The position numbers and the translations under genes are program-made. The notes under the pieces were generated by a model. The model was given only the letters and a program-made list of their open reading frames with translations, was not told the origin of the DNA and ran no database searches. DNA of 64,000 nt from Paenibacillus sp. IHBB 10380 (GTDB taxonomy: Bacteria; Bacillota; Bacilli; Paenibacillales; Paenibacillaceae), in contig NZ_CP010976.1 in the NCBI RefSeq assembly GCF_000949425.1, forward strand, positions 496,001 through 560,000, read 5' to 3'. Positions 14,560-23,817 of this stretch are shown piece by piece (within the stretch, counting starts at the first letter, position 1; every line of letters begins with the position of its first letter).

Positions 14560-15414
14560 ATGAAATTATTCAAAAGAGTATCTTTAGTAGCGGTAACTTC
14601 AGTAATGCTGGTGTCTACATTGATGGGATCAGCTTCAGCAGCAAGCACATTAAGCGGTAAAATTACAGTGAATGGTTCTACAGCTTTACTGCCTTTAACG
14701 TTACAAGCGGCTAAAGAATTCCAAAAGTTAAATCCAAAAGTTAGAATTGCCGCTTCCGGTAAAGGATCAGTAACAGGACCTCAGGCTGTAAAAAAAGGAA
14801 TCGCGGATATTGGTGCTTGTGACTGGGATGCCAGTATGGATGTACCAGGCTTTAAAGCATTTGATGGACAGGTAGCGAATAAAGTTGCAGTTATTCCATT
14901 TGCTACGGTTGTTAACAAGAATGTCAGTGTAAGTAACCTAACTACGGACCAATTAAAAGGAATTTACTCAGGTAAAATTACGAATTGGAAAGATGTAGGT
15001 GGGGCTAACGCTGATATCGTAGTCGTTACTCGCGCTTTCGGTTCTGGAACTCGTGTTAATTACCAAGCTAAGGCACTTGGTGGTGGTGAAATTACGAAGA
15101 AAGAAAAAAGCTATAAAGAAGTAGGATCAAGTGGCGATATGAAAACGGCTGTAGCAACTACACCGAACGCCATCGGTTATATTGATCTTGTATATGTAAA
15201 CAGTGATTTGAAAGCTGTGAGTCATAACGGAGTTGAGCCAACAACAGATAACGTTATCAATGGTAAATACAAAGTATGGGCTTATGGATACTATATGACT
15301 AAGGGGCAACCAACGGGAGTTACTAAAGCGTTCATTGAGTACGTACAGAGCCAAAAGTTTCAACAAGGATCACTTAAGAAGTTGAAATTCATTCCGATTT
15401 CCGCAATGAAATAA
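14560..15414 (+). CDS. pstS: PstS, phosphate ABC transporter substrate-binding protein
   Basis: A 284-residue secreted phosphate-binding protein. The signal peptide (residues 1-28) ends SASA-AS with no lipobox Cys. The mature part starts with GKITVNGSTALLPLT, where the Gly-Ser-Thr loop binds phosphate. Later come IADIGACDWD, TTDQLKGIYSGKITNWKDVGG (the PstS signature) and RAFGSGTRVNY, all contacting the anion. Without a lipobox it may be held by the membrane permeases or the wall. ATG at 14560 is behind GAGAGGGG. Downstream pstC and pstA complete the membrane part of the importer. Confidence 0.94.
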   Translation: MKLFKRVSLVAVTSVMLVSTLMGSASAASTLSGKITVNGSTALLPLTLQAAKEFQKLNPKVRIAASGKGSVTGPQAVKKGIADIGACDWDASMDVPGFKAFDGQVANKVAVIPFATVVNKNVSVSNLTTDQLKGIYSGKITNWKDVGGANADIVVVTRAFGSGTRVNYQAKALGGGEITKKEKSYKEVGSSGDMKTAVATTPNAIGYIDLVYVNSDLKAVSHNGVEPTTDNVINGKYKVWAYGYYMTKGQPTGVTKAFIEYVQSQKFQQGSLKKLKFIPISAMK

Positions 15415-15439
15415 GCCTGTAGTACTGTATAGCATACTC

Positions 15440-15475
15440 CAGCAGCCAGCCTCGGAACAATGAGGCTGGCTGCTG
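15440..15475 (+). promoter_or_regulatory. Intercistronic hairpin between pstS and pstC
   Basis: CAGCAGCCAGCCTC and GAGGCTGGCTGCTG form a perfect 14-bp stem with an 8-nt loop. No T run follows, so it is more likely a 3'-end stabiliser or partial attenuator that keeps pstS expression above pstC and pstA. Confidence 0.75.
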
Positions 15476-15490
15476 TATGGGAGGATTAAA

Positions 15491-16444
15491 ATGAGCGGTC
15501 CTATTCAACACTTGCTGCCCCAAGATACTGATATTCCACAGAAATTTGCTAGGAAACTTCGCTTTGACCGATATGCACGAGTGCATTTAACGAATAGGAT
15601 GTTCAAGTATTATTTTCTATTTAGTATTATGGCCCTATGCTTTGTACTAGGACTCGTTATTTTCTTTATTGGTAGAACAGCGTTGTTAACATTTCAGCAT
15701 GTCTCGATCACGGATTTCTTTTTTTCCTTCGATTGGACACCAGAAGAGGGAAGGTTTGGTGCTGCTTTATTTATCATCAACACCCTGTCTTTAACGTTCC
15801 TAACCCTTCTGATTGCTGTACCAGTTTCCGTGGGTATGGCCATTCTGATTGCTGAGATTGCACCTAGTTGGTTCAAGTCCTTTATGCGTCCAGTGTTAGA
15901 TTTGTTAGTGGGTATTCCATCTATTGTGTATGGGTACTTAGGCTTGACCGTACTCATCCCTTTCTTACGTGAATTAAGTGGAGAGAGTTTAGGTGACGGT
16001 TTGCTTGCTGCTGCTTTAGTATTAGCATTAATGGTTCTGCCTACCATTAGCCGCATTAGTGACGAGGCCATCTCTTCTGTCCCTCAAAAATATCGAGATG
16101 CTGCATACGCCATGGGGTCTACTCGTCTTCAGGTCATTACGAGGGTTGTCCTGCCAGCAGCAGGGAGGGGTGTCATCTCAGCGATCATTATGGGCATGAC
16201 CCGTGCCATTGGTGAGACGATGGCCGTCGTGATGGTTATTGGAAATACGGCTCAACTTGCGAAATCTTTATTTTCTCCAACTTCCGTACTGACAAGTAAC
16301 ATTGTGATGCAAATCTCGAATGTAGATTTTGATTCGACATGGAATTATGCTCTGCATATGATGGCCTTTCTATTGCTGTTGATCTCATTTTCACTGATCT
16401 TGTTTATTCGATTCCTTGGTAAAAGAGGAGGGGATGTGGCATGA
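15491..16444 (+). CDS. pstC: PstC, phosphate ABC transporter permease
   Basis: A 317-residue inner-membrane permease with six expected transmembrane helices, forming the channel with PstA. The first helix is near residues 40-65. The ABC permease EAA loop is present as EAISSVPQKYRDAAYAMGST followed by RVVLPAAGRGVISAI, the docking site for the ATPase. The GETMAVVMVIGN stretch is typical of PstC. ATG at 15491 follows TGGGAGGATT. It overlaps pstA by 4 nt. Confidence 0.94.
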   Translation: MSGPIQHLLPQDTDIPQKFARKLRFDRYARVHLTNRMFKYYFLFSIMALCFVLGLVIFFIGRTALLTFQHVSITDFFFSFDWTPEEGRFGAALFIINTLSLTFLTLLIAVPVSVGMAILIAEIAPSWFKSFMRPVLDLLVGIPSIVYGYLGLTVLIPFLRELSGESLGDGLLAAALVLALMVLPTISRISDEAISSVPQKYRDAAYAMGSTRLQVITRVVLPAAGRGVISAIIMGMTRAIGETMAVVMVIGNTAQLAKSLFSPTSVLTSNIVMQISNVDFDSTWNYALHMMAFLLLLISFSLILFIRFLGKRGGDVA

Positions 16445-17322
16445 GCGGATTTACACGTTCTGCTAAAATGGCTCGATCCCTGTGGCTTAATAAATTAGCT
16501 ACGATTGGATTCTACGGGCTTGGAGTACTTGTTCTACTCATTATATCTTGGTTGCTTCTTACCATTCTAAGTAAAGGACTCCCGAGTCTTTCCTTAGGAT
16601 TTCTAACAAAGCTACCAGAAGAAATGGATGTGGGTGGAGGGATTGGGCCTGTCTTATTTAATTCATTCTATATACTAGGGTTATCTTTAGTTATTTCTAT
16701 CCCAATCGGGGTAGGGGCAGGAATTTATATGGCGGAGTATGCACCTCAGAATAAATGGACAGACCTCCTACGTATTTGCGTAGAAAGTTTATCATCTGTT
16801 CCCTCGATTGTGTTTGGGATGCTTGGACTCGCTATTTTTGCCGAATACTTTCAGGTGGGTCTAACGATATTAGGAGGGGCTGTTAGTTTAGCCTTTTTAA
16901 ATTTGCCGATGTTAGCACGTGTAACCGAGGAAGCTGTTCGTGCAGTACCCAACGATCTTCGCAACGCCTCTTATGCACTTGGAATGACCAAATTCCAGTG
17001 TATTCGTACTGCGGTGCTACCTATGGCAATGCAAGGCATCGTAACGGGCATTTGCTTAGTGGCAGGGCGTGCATTTGGTGAATCTGCGGTTATATTACTA
17101 ACGGCAGGCTTAAGTACCTCTGGTGAGATGTGGGACTTCAACCTCTTCTCACCCGGAGAAACGTTGGCGGTTCATCTTTGGTACGTTCAATCAGAAGCAA
17201 TTGTAGAGGACGCGCATCAAATTGCTGATCGATCAGCTGCTGTGCTTGTGATTGTAGTTCTCCTCATTAATGCCATATTTCGGATACCCCTGTGGATAAA
17301 TAATAGATACTTAAAGCGTTAG
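16441..17322 (+). CDS. pstA: PstA, phosphate ABC transporter permease
   Basis: A 293-residue permease with six predicted helices. The EAA loop reads EEAVRAVPNDLRNASYALGM then IRTAVLPMAMQGIVTG, and GRAFGESAVILLTAG follows, matching PstA. It is translationally coupled to pstC through ATGA. No pstB ATPase or phoU follows; a terminator and a tRNA on the other strand come next. The ATPase must therefore be encoded elsewhere or supplied by another transporter. This arrangement differs from the usual pstSCAB operon. Confidence 0.93.
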   Translation: MSGFTRSAKMARSLWLNKLATIGFYGLGVLVLLIISWLLLTILSKGLPSLSLGFLTKLPEEMDVGGGIGPVLFNSFYILGLSLVISIPIGVGAGIYMAEYAPQNKWTDLLRICVESLSSVPSIVFGMLGLAIFAEYFQVGLTILGGAVSLAFLNLPMLARVTEEAVRAVPNDLRNASYALGMTKFQCIRTAVLPMAMQGIVTGICLVAGRAFGESAVILLTAGLSTSGEMWDFNLFSPGETLAVHLWYVQSEAIVEDAHQIADRSAAVLVIVVLLINAIFRIPLWINNRYLKR

Positions 17323-17356
17323 AATCATAGACTTTCTCAATCCCAGAACGCAAAAA

Positions 17357-17384
17357 CAGCCTTCCAGAAGGAAGGCTGCTTTTT
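17357..17384 (+). terminator. Terminator of the pst operon
   Basis: CAGCCTTC pairs with GAAGGCTG around a 6-nt loop, followed by CTTTTT, 35 nt after the pstA stop. Confidence 0.88.
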
Positions 17385-17387
17385 GTA

Positions 17388-17461
<74 letters not shown>

Positions 17462-17483
17462 AAGGAAAATTCAAGCAAGAAGT

Positions 17484-17512
17484 ATCATATCATGCGGGAA
17501 TCTAAATTTCAA
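17484..17512 (-). promoter_or_regulatory. Sigma-A promoter for tRNA-Arg copy 2
   Basis: On the reverse strand, TTGAAA (17512-17507), 17 nt, TATGAT (17489-17484), about 22 nt before the tRNA 5' end. Confidence 0.75.
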
Positions 17513-17576
17513 CCCTTTTACTTATTATATTTGATGTAAGAAGAAAATAGACTTTTTTTAATTTTAAAGTTGGGTA

Positions 17577-17585
17577 TGCTATAAT
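17577..17585 (+). promoter_or_regulatory. Extended -10 promoter upstream of the gene at 17629
   Basis: TGCTATAAT is an extended -10 element (TGn before TATAAT). The -35 region is only T/A-rich. It lies about 44 nt before the proposed start. Confidence 0.5.
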
Positions 17586-17628
17586 TTACAAATTAACAGA
17601 AGCATCGGAAGAAAAAGGAGGGCTACTT

Positions 17629-18552
17629 ATAGACGGCACTAATTCCCCTGCCCGAGATAATATTGTACTGTTTCCGAAGACGCTTGACTACTATCAGATT
17701 CAATTAACAGTCATGCTGGAAAATGAACGATATGCGGAAGCAATGGAGCTGTTACGTTTTCTACTACAATGCCAGGGTCAGGAAGAAAGGCATTATGAGG
17801 AATGGCAGGCGCTTCTAGAATGGTTAGAAACTGCATTTCCCCAATACATCCATCCAGCTGAGGGTACAGATTCCGATACGGATGAAGATGAACCGGATGA
17901 AGAAGAGATCTCCCGTCGTAATGCACATTTCAAGCTCGCTGAGGACTCTTTATATGCAGATAAGCTGCTTCGTATCGTCAAGGAAGAGCCTCTATCTGAA
18001 CAGACAATGCTAGCTCTAGGACAACTTGCTCATTTGACAGGAAGTAACATAGACTTGGCTCTAGTGGAATGGTTACAGACTAATAAATTGCATTCTCTCT
18101 TGCAATTTCGTGTTCTACAGACGCTTCATAAGCGTGGAATGCAAGGCAATATCAGGTTTACGCGTGGACAAGAAGAAGTAGATATAGATATTGAGACGGT
18201 TCCTTTGAACCAAGCTGAATTTCCGCTAGCTATACAACAGATATTAGATCGAGTAGCTCAACATACGGAAGTGAAAGAGCCTACGCTTTATTATTTTGCT
18301 CAAGAGTTATGGTCCCAATTTGTGATGTCGGTCTTTGGAACACACGATTATCAATCGATGCTAATTGAGGAAGACCTTGCGATGGATATTTGGGCTGCTA
18401 CGTTGCACCAGATCGTATCCGAGAGTCTGACAGGAAATCGCAATGAAGAAGAGATTAGGGCAATGTATGGCATTACTGAAAATATTCGTTTTCAATTCGA
18501 GCAAGCCTACAGAACAATGAAACAATTTATTTCAACAGGTTCAGGCGAATAA
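17629..18552 (+). CDS. Hypothetical helical protein with probable non-canonical ATA start
   Basis: An acidic, all-helical protein of 307 residues if read from ATA at 17629, or 279 from the first ATG at 17713. AAAGGAGG sits 7 nt before the ATA, giving the N-terminus (I)DGTNSPARDNIVLFPKTLDY. The ATG at 17713 has no ribosome site, and no ATG, GTG or TTG lies between. Helical repeats (NERYAEAMELLRFLLQ; QTMLALGQLAHLT) suggest a TPR-like scaffold, and residues 80-95 are very acidic (DTDEDEPDEEE). Function unknown. It lies directly before tig, as often seen for uncharacterised Bacillota proteins. Confidence 0.72.
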   Translation: MDGTNSPARDNIVLFPKTLDYYQIQLTVMLENERYAEAMELLRFLLQCQGQEERHYEEWQALLEWLETAFPQYIHPAEGTDSDTDEDEPDEEEISRRNAHFKLAEDSLYADKLLRIVKEEPLSEQTMLALGQLAHLTGSNIDLALVEWLQTNKLHSLLQFRVLQTLHKRGMQGNIRFTRGQEEVDIDIETVPLNQAEFPLAIQQILDRVAQHTEVKEPTLYYFAQELWSQFVMSVFGTHDYQSMLIEEDLAMDIWAATLHQIVSESLTGNRNEEEIRAMYGITENIRFQFEQAYRTMKQFISTGSGE

Positions 18553-18600
18553 GGAGCATATCAATGTTCGTTTTCTTGTCATTTGGAGCGTTGCCTGCTA

Positions 18601-18629
18601 TTGTAAAAGAATTGAATCTTGTTTATACT
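18601..18629 (+). promoter_or_regulatory. Sigma-A promoter for tig
   Basis: TTGTAA (18601-18606), 17 nt, TATACT (18624-18629), about 75 nt before the tig start. Confidence 0.65.
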
Positions 18630-18704
18630 AGAATGGTTGTTCTGTGCGTGATAATATGTTAATAGTGTAACCATGTGAATTATTTTTGGAGGGGAAAGCA
18701 TAAA

Positions 18705-20030
18705 ATGAAAGCAACTTGGGAAAAAATAGAGAAGAACCTTGGCGTTCTTGAAGTAGAAGTTGGAGCCGATCGTGTTTCCGAAGCGTTAGATAAGGCTTTC
18801 AACAAAGTCGTTAAAAAAGCAAATGTATCTGGTTTCCGTAAAGGTAAAGTACCTCGTTCCATTTTTGAAGCACGTTATGGAGTAGAAAGTTTGTATCAAG
18901 ATGCCATTGATATTTTACTTCCAGAAGTATATACAGAGGCTGTTGATCAAACAGATATCTTCCCAGTAGACCGCCCTGATATTGATATCGACCAATTTGC
19001 TAAAGGTGAAACTTTCAAGTTTAAAGCTAAAGTTACTGTTAAACCTGAAGTATCCTTGGGCGAATACAAAGGCGTAGAAGTACCGGTAGAGAAGGTAGTT
19101 GTTACTGAAGAAGAATTGAATGATGAACTTGTTCGTCTTCAAGAACGTCATGCAGAACTTGTTGTAATCGAAGAAGGCGTTGCTGAGAATGGCGACATCG
19201 CGATTATCGACTTTGATGGTTCTGTAGAAGGCGTACCTTTCGAAGGTGGACAAGCTGAGCGTTATTCTTTGGAACTTGGAAGCAATACTTTCATTCCAGG
19301 ATTTGAAGATCAAGTTGTAGGTTTGGCTACTGGAGATCTGAAAGACGTTGAAGTAACATTCCCAGATAGCTACCATGCTGAAGATTTAGCTGGTAAAGTA
19401 GCTGTGTTTAAAGTGAAAATTCACGAAATCAAACGTAAACAACTTCCAGCATTGGATGATGAATTTGCCAAAGATGTAAGTGAATTCGAAACTTTGAATG
19501 AGTACAAAGAAGATTTGAACAAACAACTAGAGGCTCGTAAACAACAAGAAGCACAAGGTGTTCGTGAAAGTGCTGTTGTTGACAAAGTGTCGGAACTTGC
19601 TGAAATTGAAATTCCTGAATCCATGGTTGCTAGTGAAGTTCAGAATATGATGCGTGATTTCGATAATCGTCTGAAAGCTCAAGGTATGAATCTTGAAATG
19701 TTCCTCAGCTTCTCTGGTCAGACTACAGCAGATCTGCAAGAACAAATGAAAGATGATGCATTGAAGCGTGTTCGTAACAATCTCGTTCTTGAGCAAGTAG
19801 CTAAGGAAGAGAAGATCGAAGTTACGGAAGAAGATGTAACTAAAGAATTGGAAACTATGGCTAGCACTTACAAACGTTCTGCTGAAGAGCTTCGTAGCGT
19901 TCTTGCTGCTAACGGTTCACTTAACAGCCTACGTGAAGAAATTTCTTTACGCAAAACGATTGAATTCTTGCTTGCTAATAGTATCGAAGGCGCTCCTGTA
20001 GAGAGCACTGAAGAATCAACTAAAGAATAA
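18705..20030 (+). CDS. tig: Trigger factor, ribosome-associated chaperone and prolyl isomerase
   Basis: A 441-residue cytosolic chaperone that binds nascent chains at the ribosome exit. The N-terminal ribosome-binding domain has the signature VSGFRKGKVPRSIFEARYG (near residues 45-63), corresponding to the L23-binding GFRxGxxP loop. The FKBP-like isomerase domain spans about 160-245 (GDIAIIDFDGSVEGVPFEGG, FIPGFEDQVVG). The C-terminal helical arms fill the rest and end in an acidic tail. Start at ATG 18705, behind GGAGGGGAAAGC; an upstream in-frame ATG at 18675 has no site. tig-clpP-clpX follows, linking folding and degradation. Confidence 0.97.
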   Translation: MKATWEKIEKNLGVLEVEVGADRVSEALDKAFNKVVKKANVSGFRKGKVPRSIFEARYGVESLYQDAIDILLPEVYTEAVDQTDIFPVDRPDIDIDQFAKGETFKFKAKVTVKPEVSLGEYKGVEVPVEKVVVTEEELNDELVRLQERHAELVVIEEGVAENGDIAIIDFDGSVEGVPFEGGQAERYSLELGSNTFIPGFEDQVVGLATGDLKDVEVTFPDSYHAEDLAGKVAVFKVKIHEIKRKQLPALDDEFAKDVSEFETLNEYKEDLNKQLEARKQQEAQGVRESAVVDKVSELAEIEIPESMVASEVQNMMRDFDNRLKAQGMNLEMFLSFSGQTTADLQEQMKDDALKRVRNNLVLEQVAKEEKIEVTEEDVTKELETMASTYKRSAEELRSVLAANGSLNSLREEISLRKTIEFLLANSIEGAPVESTEESTKE

Positions 20031-20082
20031 CCACAGAAGACAAATAAAGAAGGCTAATCTCTTTAGTTTTCATATTTAGATT

Positions 20083-20116
20083 AAGGCACGTATTTCTTTT
20101 TGCGTGCCTTATTTCT
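20083..20116 (+). terminator. Terminator of tig
   Basis: AAGGCACG pairs with CGTGCCTT around a 12-nt T-rich loop, followed by ATTTCT. Confidence 0.7.
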
Positions 20117-20215
20117 ACCTTATGACATCCATTTTATGGTTCATATTAGTAAGGAATGGTTGTTATTGCCCATACATATTGTTTTTTAGAGTGATCATGT
20201 GCTGTAAGTAGGTGA

Positions 20216-20292
20216 AAAAATGACATCATGCTTCTAACGTGTTAAAATACCCTTGAAAGCTCTGAATGTTTAATCTTTAAGATGTCATTTTT
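20216..20292 (+). promoter_or_regulatory. Long inverted repeat spanning the clpP promoter/leader
   Basis: AAAAATGACATC (20216-20227) and GATGTCATTTTT (20281-20292) are perfect 12-bp inverted arms 53 nt apart, ending 23 nt before the clpP start. No CtsR heptad repeat was seen here. The arms could form a leader stem or two operator half-sites. Confidence 0.55.
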
Positions 20293-20315
20293 AAAACAGA
20301 AAAGAGGTTGGACAA

Positions 20316-20906
20316 ATGAGTCTGGTACCTATGGTTGTAGAACAAACCACTCGAGGAGAAAGATCTTACGATATTTACTCCAGATTACTTAAGGATCGCA
20401 TTATCTTTTTAAGTAATGCAATTGATGATGATGTTGCCAATCTCGTCATTGCACAGCTCTTGTTCCTAGCTGCTGAAGATCCAGAGAAGGACATTAGTCT
20501 ATATATAAATTCACCGGGTGGTTCTGTGACTGCGGGAATGGGTATATTTGATACGATGCAATATATTAAGCCAGATGTATCTACAATCTGTGTAGGTATG
20601 GCTGCAAGTATGGGATCGTTGCTTCTAACAGCAGGGGCTAAGGGTAAGAGATATGCACTAAACAACAGCGAAGTTATGATTCACCAGCCATTGGGTGGTG
20701 TACAAGGGCAGGCAAGTGATATCCAAATTCATGCTTCTTGGATCATTAAGACTAGAGAAAAGCTTAACCAAATATATGTGGAACGTACAGGTCAGCCCCT
20801 TGAAAAAATTGAACGCGATACGGATCGTGATTTTTTCATGAGTGCGGAGGAAGCGATGGCTTACGGCCTCATTGACCAAGTTCTCACGTCACCGATCAAA
20901 TCTTAA
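20316..20906 (+). CDS. clpP: ClpP, ATP-dependent Clp protease proteolytic subunit
   Basis: A 196-residue serine peptidase that forms a 14-mer chamber with ClpX or ClpC. The catalytic triad is intact: Ser98 in GMAASMG, His123 in MIHQPLGG and Asp172 in RDTDRDFFM. The N-terminal LVPMVVEQT and the handle region [19 protein letters not shown] are typical. Length is usual (194-197). ATG at 20316 is behind AAAGAGGTTGG. clpX follows after 12 nt, so the protease and its unfoldase are probably made together. In B. subtilis clpP is elsewhere and clpX alone follows tig; here both sit after tig, as in E. coli. Confidence 0.97.
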   Translation: MSLVPMVVEQTTRGERSYDIYSRLLKDRIIFLSNAIDDDVANLVIAQLLFLAAEDPEKDISLYINSPGGSVTAGMGIFDTMQYIKPDVSTICVGMAASMGSLLLTAGAKGKRYALNNSEVMIHQPLGGVQGQASDIQIHASWIIKTREKLNQIYVERTGQPLEKIERDTDRDFFMSAEEAMAYGLIDQVLTSPIKS

Positions 20907-20918
20907 AGGGGTGGTTAG

Positions 20919-22181
20919 ATGTTTAAATTTAATGATGAAAAAGGACAGCTTAAATGTTCTTTCTGTGGTAAAACTCAGGAACAAGTACGTAAACTAGTTG
21001 CTGGTCCTGGTGTTTATATATGTGATGAATGTATTGAATTGTGCACTGAGATTGTGGAAGAAGAGCTCGGGCATGAAGAGGGCGAATTAGATCTTAAGGA
21101 TATCCCGAAGCCTAAAGACATTTGCGATATTCTCGATCAATATGTGATCGGACAGGACCAAGCGAAGAAATCGCTCTCTGTTGCGGTATATAACCACTAC
21201 AAACGCATTAACACGCAAAACAAAATTGAAGACGTAGAACTCTCTAAGAGTAACATCCTTCTTTTGGGTCCTACGGGTTCAGGTAAAACGTTGCTTGCTC
21301 AGACCATGGCTAGAATTCTTAATGTTCCTTTTGCTATTGCTGACGCGACTTCATTAACAGAAGCGGGTTATGTAGGTGAGGATGTAGAGAATATCTTGCT
21401 TAAATTAATTCAAGCGGCAGATTATGACGTGGAAAAGGCAGAACGCGGCATTATCTACATTGATGAAATCGATAAGGTAGCACGGAAGTCTGAGAATCCT
21501 TCTATTACTCGTGATGTTTCGGGTGAGGGTGTGCAACAAGCACTCTTGAAGATCCTTGAAGGTACTGTAGCTTCAGTTCCACCACAGGGTGGACGTAAGC
21601 ATCCACATCAAGAGTTCATCCAAATCGACACAACGAATGTATTGTTCATTTGTGGTGGTGCCTTTGACGGACTAGAGCAACTTATTAAGCGCCGTATTGG
21701 TAAGAAGGTTATTGGATTTAGCTCCTCTGGTGAAGGTCAAAAAGACCTCAAACCAGGTGAGTATCTATCCATGGTTCTACCTGAGGATCTGCTTAAATTC
21801 GGTTTGATTCCTGAATTTGTGGGTCGTTTACCTGTTATTTCAAGTTTGGAACCTCTTGATGAGAACACGCTTGTTCGCATCTTGTCGGAGCCGAAGAATG
21901 CTTTGACTAGACAATACGAAAAGCTGCTTGAAATGGACAACGTAAAACTTAAATTTGAACCTGAAGCTTTGATTGCCATTGCGAAGGAAGCCATCAAACG
22001 TAATACAGGTGCCCGTGGTCTAAGAGCCATCATTGAGGGTATTATGTTGGATGTCATGTATGAGGTTCCTTCTCGTGATGATATTAAGGAATGTGTTATT
22101 ACGGAGCAAGTGGTTCATGATAAGAATATTCCAGAACTTCAGAATTCTAAAGAAGATAAAAAACAAGAAGAAAGTGCCTAA
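20919..22181 (+). CDS. clpX: ClpX, ATP-dependent Clp protease unfoldase
   Basis: A 420-residue AAA+ unfoldase that feeds substrates into ClpP. The N-terminal zinc finger uses CSFC at residues 9-12 and CDEC near 32-35. Walker A is GPTGSGKT (about 118-125) and Walker [10 protein letters not shown] (about 180-188). The sensor/pore-loop regions GYVGEDVE and the ClpP-docking IGF loop (KKVIGFSS) are present. Length matches the family. The C-terminus is Lys/Glu-rich. ATG at 20919 follows AAAGGGGTGG. Confidence 0.97.
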   Translation: MFKFNDEKGQLKCSFCGKTQEQVRKLVAGPGVYICDECIELCTEIVEEELGHEEGELDLKDIPKPKDICDILDQYVIGQDQAKKSLSVAVYNHYKRINTQNKIEDVELSKSNILLLGPTGSGKTLLAQTMARILNVPFAIADATSLTEAGYVGEDVENILLKLIQAADYDVEKAERGIIYIDEIDKVARKSENPSITRDVSGEGVQQALLKILEGTVASVPPQGGRKHPHQEFIQIDTTNVLFICGGAFDGLEQLIKRRIGKKVIGFSSSGEGQKDLKPGEYLSMVLPEDLLKFGLIPEFVGRLPVISSLEPLDENTLVRILSEPKNALTRQYEKLLEMDNVKLKFEPEALIAIAKEAIKRNTGARGLRAIIEGIMLDVMYEVPSRDDIKECVITEQVVHDKNIPELQNSKEDKKQEESA

Positions 22182-22301
22182 GGTCGTAATGATCTTAAGG
22201 TGCTTGTAAATTGATTGCCTGTTCTCCACTTTCACCCATCATGTCGTGATATTTACGTCAGGGTTGGAGGTGGAGAATTGGCGTTATGGGAGAGAGTAAT
22301 C

Positions 22302-23405
22302 ATGTTCTTGAGAAAAGACACGCGTCCTGTTAAAGTTGGGAACCTGACTATAGGTGGTAACAACGACGTTATTATCCAAAGCATGTGTACTACCAAAACT
22401 GCCGATGTGGAAGCAACGGTTGCCGAAATTTTACGGTTAGAAGAAGCTGGATGCCAGATGGTTCGAGTGACCGTCAACAATGAGGAAGCTGCAGCTGCAA
22501 TCAAAGAAATTAAGAAAAGCATTCATATTCCGCTCGTGGCGGATATTCATTTTAATTATAGATTAGCTCTGGCTGCGATAGAGAATGGGATTGATAAAGT
22601 TCGAATTAATCCAGGTAATATCGGACGTAGGGATAAAGTAGAACAAGTGGTAAGAGCTTGTAAAGAACGTAATATTCCCATTCGTATCGGAGTTAATGCA
22701 GGGTCGTTAGAGAATCATTTACTAGAGAAGTACGGTTATCCAACACCAGATGCAATGGTTGAAAGTGCACTTTATCATATTGGTATTCTTGAAGAACTAG
22801 ATTTCCACGATATTATCGTATCTCTTAAAGCGTCTGATGTACCTATGGCAATTGAAGCTTATCATAAGGCATCTGAAGTGATTCCTTATCCATTGCATTT
22901 AGGGATTACTGAAGCGGGGACACTGTTCTCAGGCACGATTAAAAGTGCTGCTGGAATTGGTGCTTTGTTAAATTTAGGAATAGGTAACACATTACGAATT
23001 TCACTTTCTGCTGATCCAGTGGAAGAAGTGAAGGTTGCTCGTGAGATTTTGAAGACTTATGGACTTATTTCTAATGCTCCAACACTTATCTCTTGTCCGA
23101 CATGTGGGCGACTTGATATTGATTTATTCTCCATTGCCAATGAAGTTGAAGAATATATTTCTAATTTGAAAGTTCCTATTAAGGTTTCTGTGCTTGGGTG
23201 TGCTGTGAATGGCCCCGGAGAAGCACGTGAAGCAGACATCGGAATTGCTGGGGCGCGCGGAGAAGGAATGCTTTTCCGTTACGGAGAAATGATACGTAAA
23301 GTTCCAGAAGCGGATCTGGTAAGTGAATTAAAGAAAGAAATTGATCATATTGTCGAAGTGTATGAAGCGACCGGAGAAATCCCAGGACGTAAAGAACATC
23401 ATTAA
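22302..23405 (+). CDS. ispG: IspG (GcpE), HMBPP synthase
   Basis: A 367-residue iron-sulfur enzyme of the MEP isoprenoid pathway, converting MEcPP to HMBPP. The TIM-barrel part has [19 protein letters not shown] near the start, [12 protein letters not shown] and [10 protein letters not shown]. The 4Fe-4S Cys residues are in SCPTCGR (two, near residue 265) and [11 protein letters not shown] (near 308), with the last ligand a conserved Glu. ATG at 22302 is chosen after GGGAGAGAG; an alternative TTG at 22278 has GGAGGTGGAG close by and would add eight residues. The pathway supplies the undecaprenyl carrier used by the wall-glycan enzymes. Confidence 0.95.
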   Translation: MFLRKDTRPVKVGNLTIGGNNDVIIQSMCTTKTADVEATVAEILRLEEAGCQMVRVTVNNEEAAAAIKEIKKSIHIPLVADIHFNYRLALAAIENGIDKVRINPGNIGRRDKVEQVVRACKERNIPIRIGVNAGSLENHLLEKYGYPTPDAMVESALYHIGILEELDFHDIIVSLKASDVPMAIEAYHKASEVIPYPLHLGITEAGTLFSGTIKSAAGIGALLNLGIGNTLRISLSADPVEEVKVAREILKTYGLISNAPTLISCPTCGRLDIDLFSIANEVEEYISNLKVPIKVSVLGCAVNGPGEAREADIGIAGARGEGMLFRYGEMIRKVPEADLVSELKKEIDHIVEVYEATGEIPGRKEHH

Positions 23406-23489
23406 ACGATGCACAAAAAGGGGCTGTCCCATAAGTAGATTAATCTTCTGACGAGACACTCACTTTTCTAAAAAAAGAGACTTATGTCC

Positions 23490-23530
23490 AAAAAAGCAGG
23501 TCAAGGTGGTTATCCTTGGCCTGCTTTTTT
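23490..23530. terminator. Terminator downstream of ispG
   Basis: AAAAAAGCAGG...CCTGCTTTTTT with an inner CAAGG/CCTTG form a strong stem with T runs on both strands. It overlaps the 3' end of the transposase relic. Confidence 0.85.
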
Positions 23531-23662
23531 GTATTTCTGTTCCATTGCGGCTTGCTTCAATAGATTATGGGCGAGCGAAAGCCACCCGACCTCAAGGCTA
23601 ACTTTGTGCAAGTCTCGAAGCAGAAAACGCCGGAATCCCCGGTTGTTCTTTATTTGTCCAAA
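23510..23662 (-). pseudogene. Remnant of an IS1182-type transposase (C-terminal end)
   Basis: The reverse strand encodes FGQIKNNRGFRRFLLRDLHK then VSLEVGWLSLAHNLLKQAA, the C-terminal signature of IS1182-family (DDE) transposases. Only about 50 residues survive. Upstream of 23662 the frame continues into unrelated sequence, so nearly all of the gene, including the catalytic residues, is missing. It is a dead relic. Confidence 0.72.
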
Positions 23663-23705
23663 TCCATTGGCAGATAAAGTTGGGCCATGGTAATTGAAGG
23701 TACAA

Positions 23706-23771
23706 AGAAATCGCTCCTTTTGAAACGGTTGGTGGTACTTCCATTTCAACAAAAAGAGCGATTTCTTTTTG
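23706..23771. repeat. Inverted repeat next to the transposase remnant
   Basis: AAGAAATCGCTC and GAGCGATTTCTT are perfect 12-bp arms (outer ends near 23705 and 23767) with complementary internal patches, followed by TTTTG on the plus strand. It may be an IS end-derived hairpin or a terminator. Confidence 0.55.
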
Positions 23772-23817
23772 TTGTTTTGGCGAAAAAAGGTTGACAATTT
23801 ATGCTCAAAGTAGCGTA

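Noticed and set aside
18915..19796. Reverse-strand open frames inside tig (153 and 89 residues)
   Set aside because: They are antisense shadows of a strongly conserved gene, with Phe/Asn-rich composition typical of codon complement and no ribosome sites.
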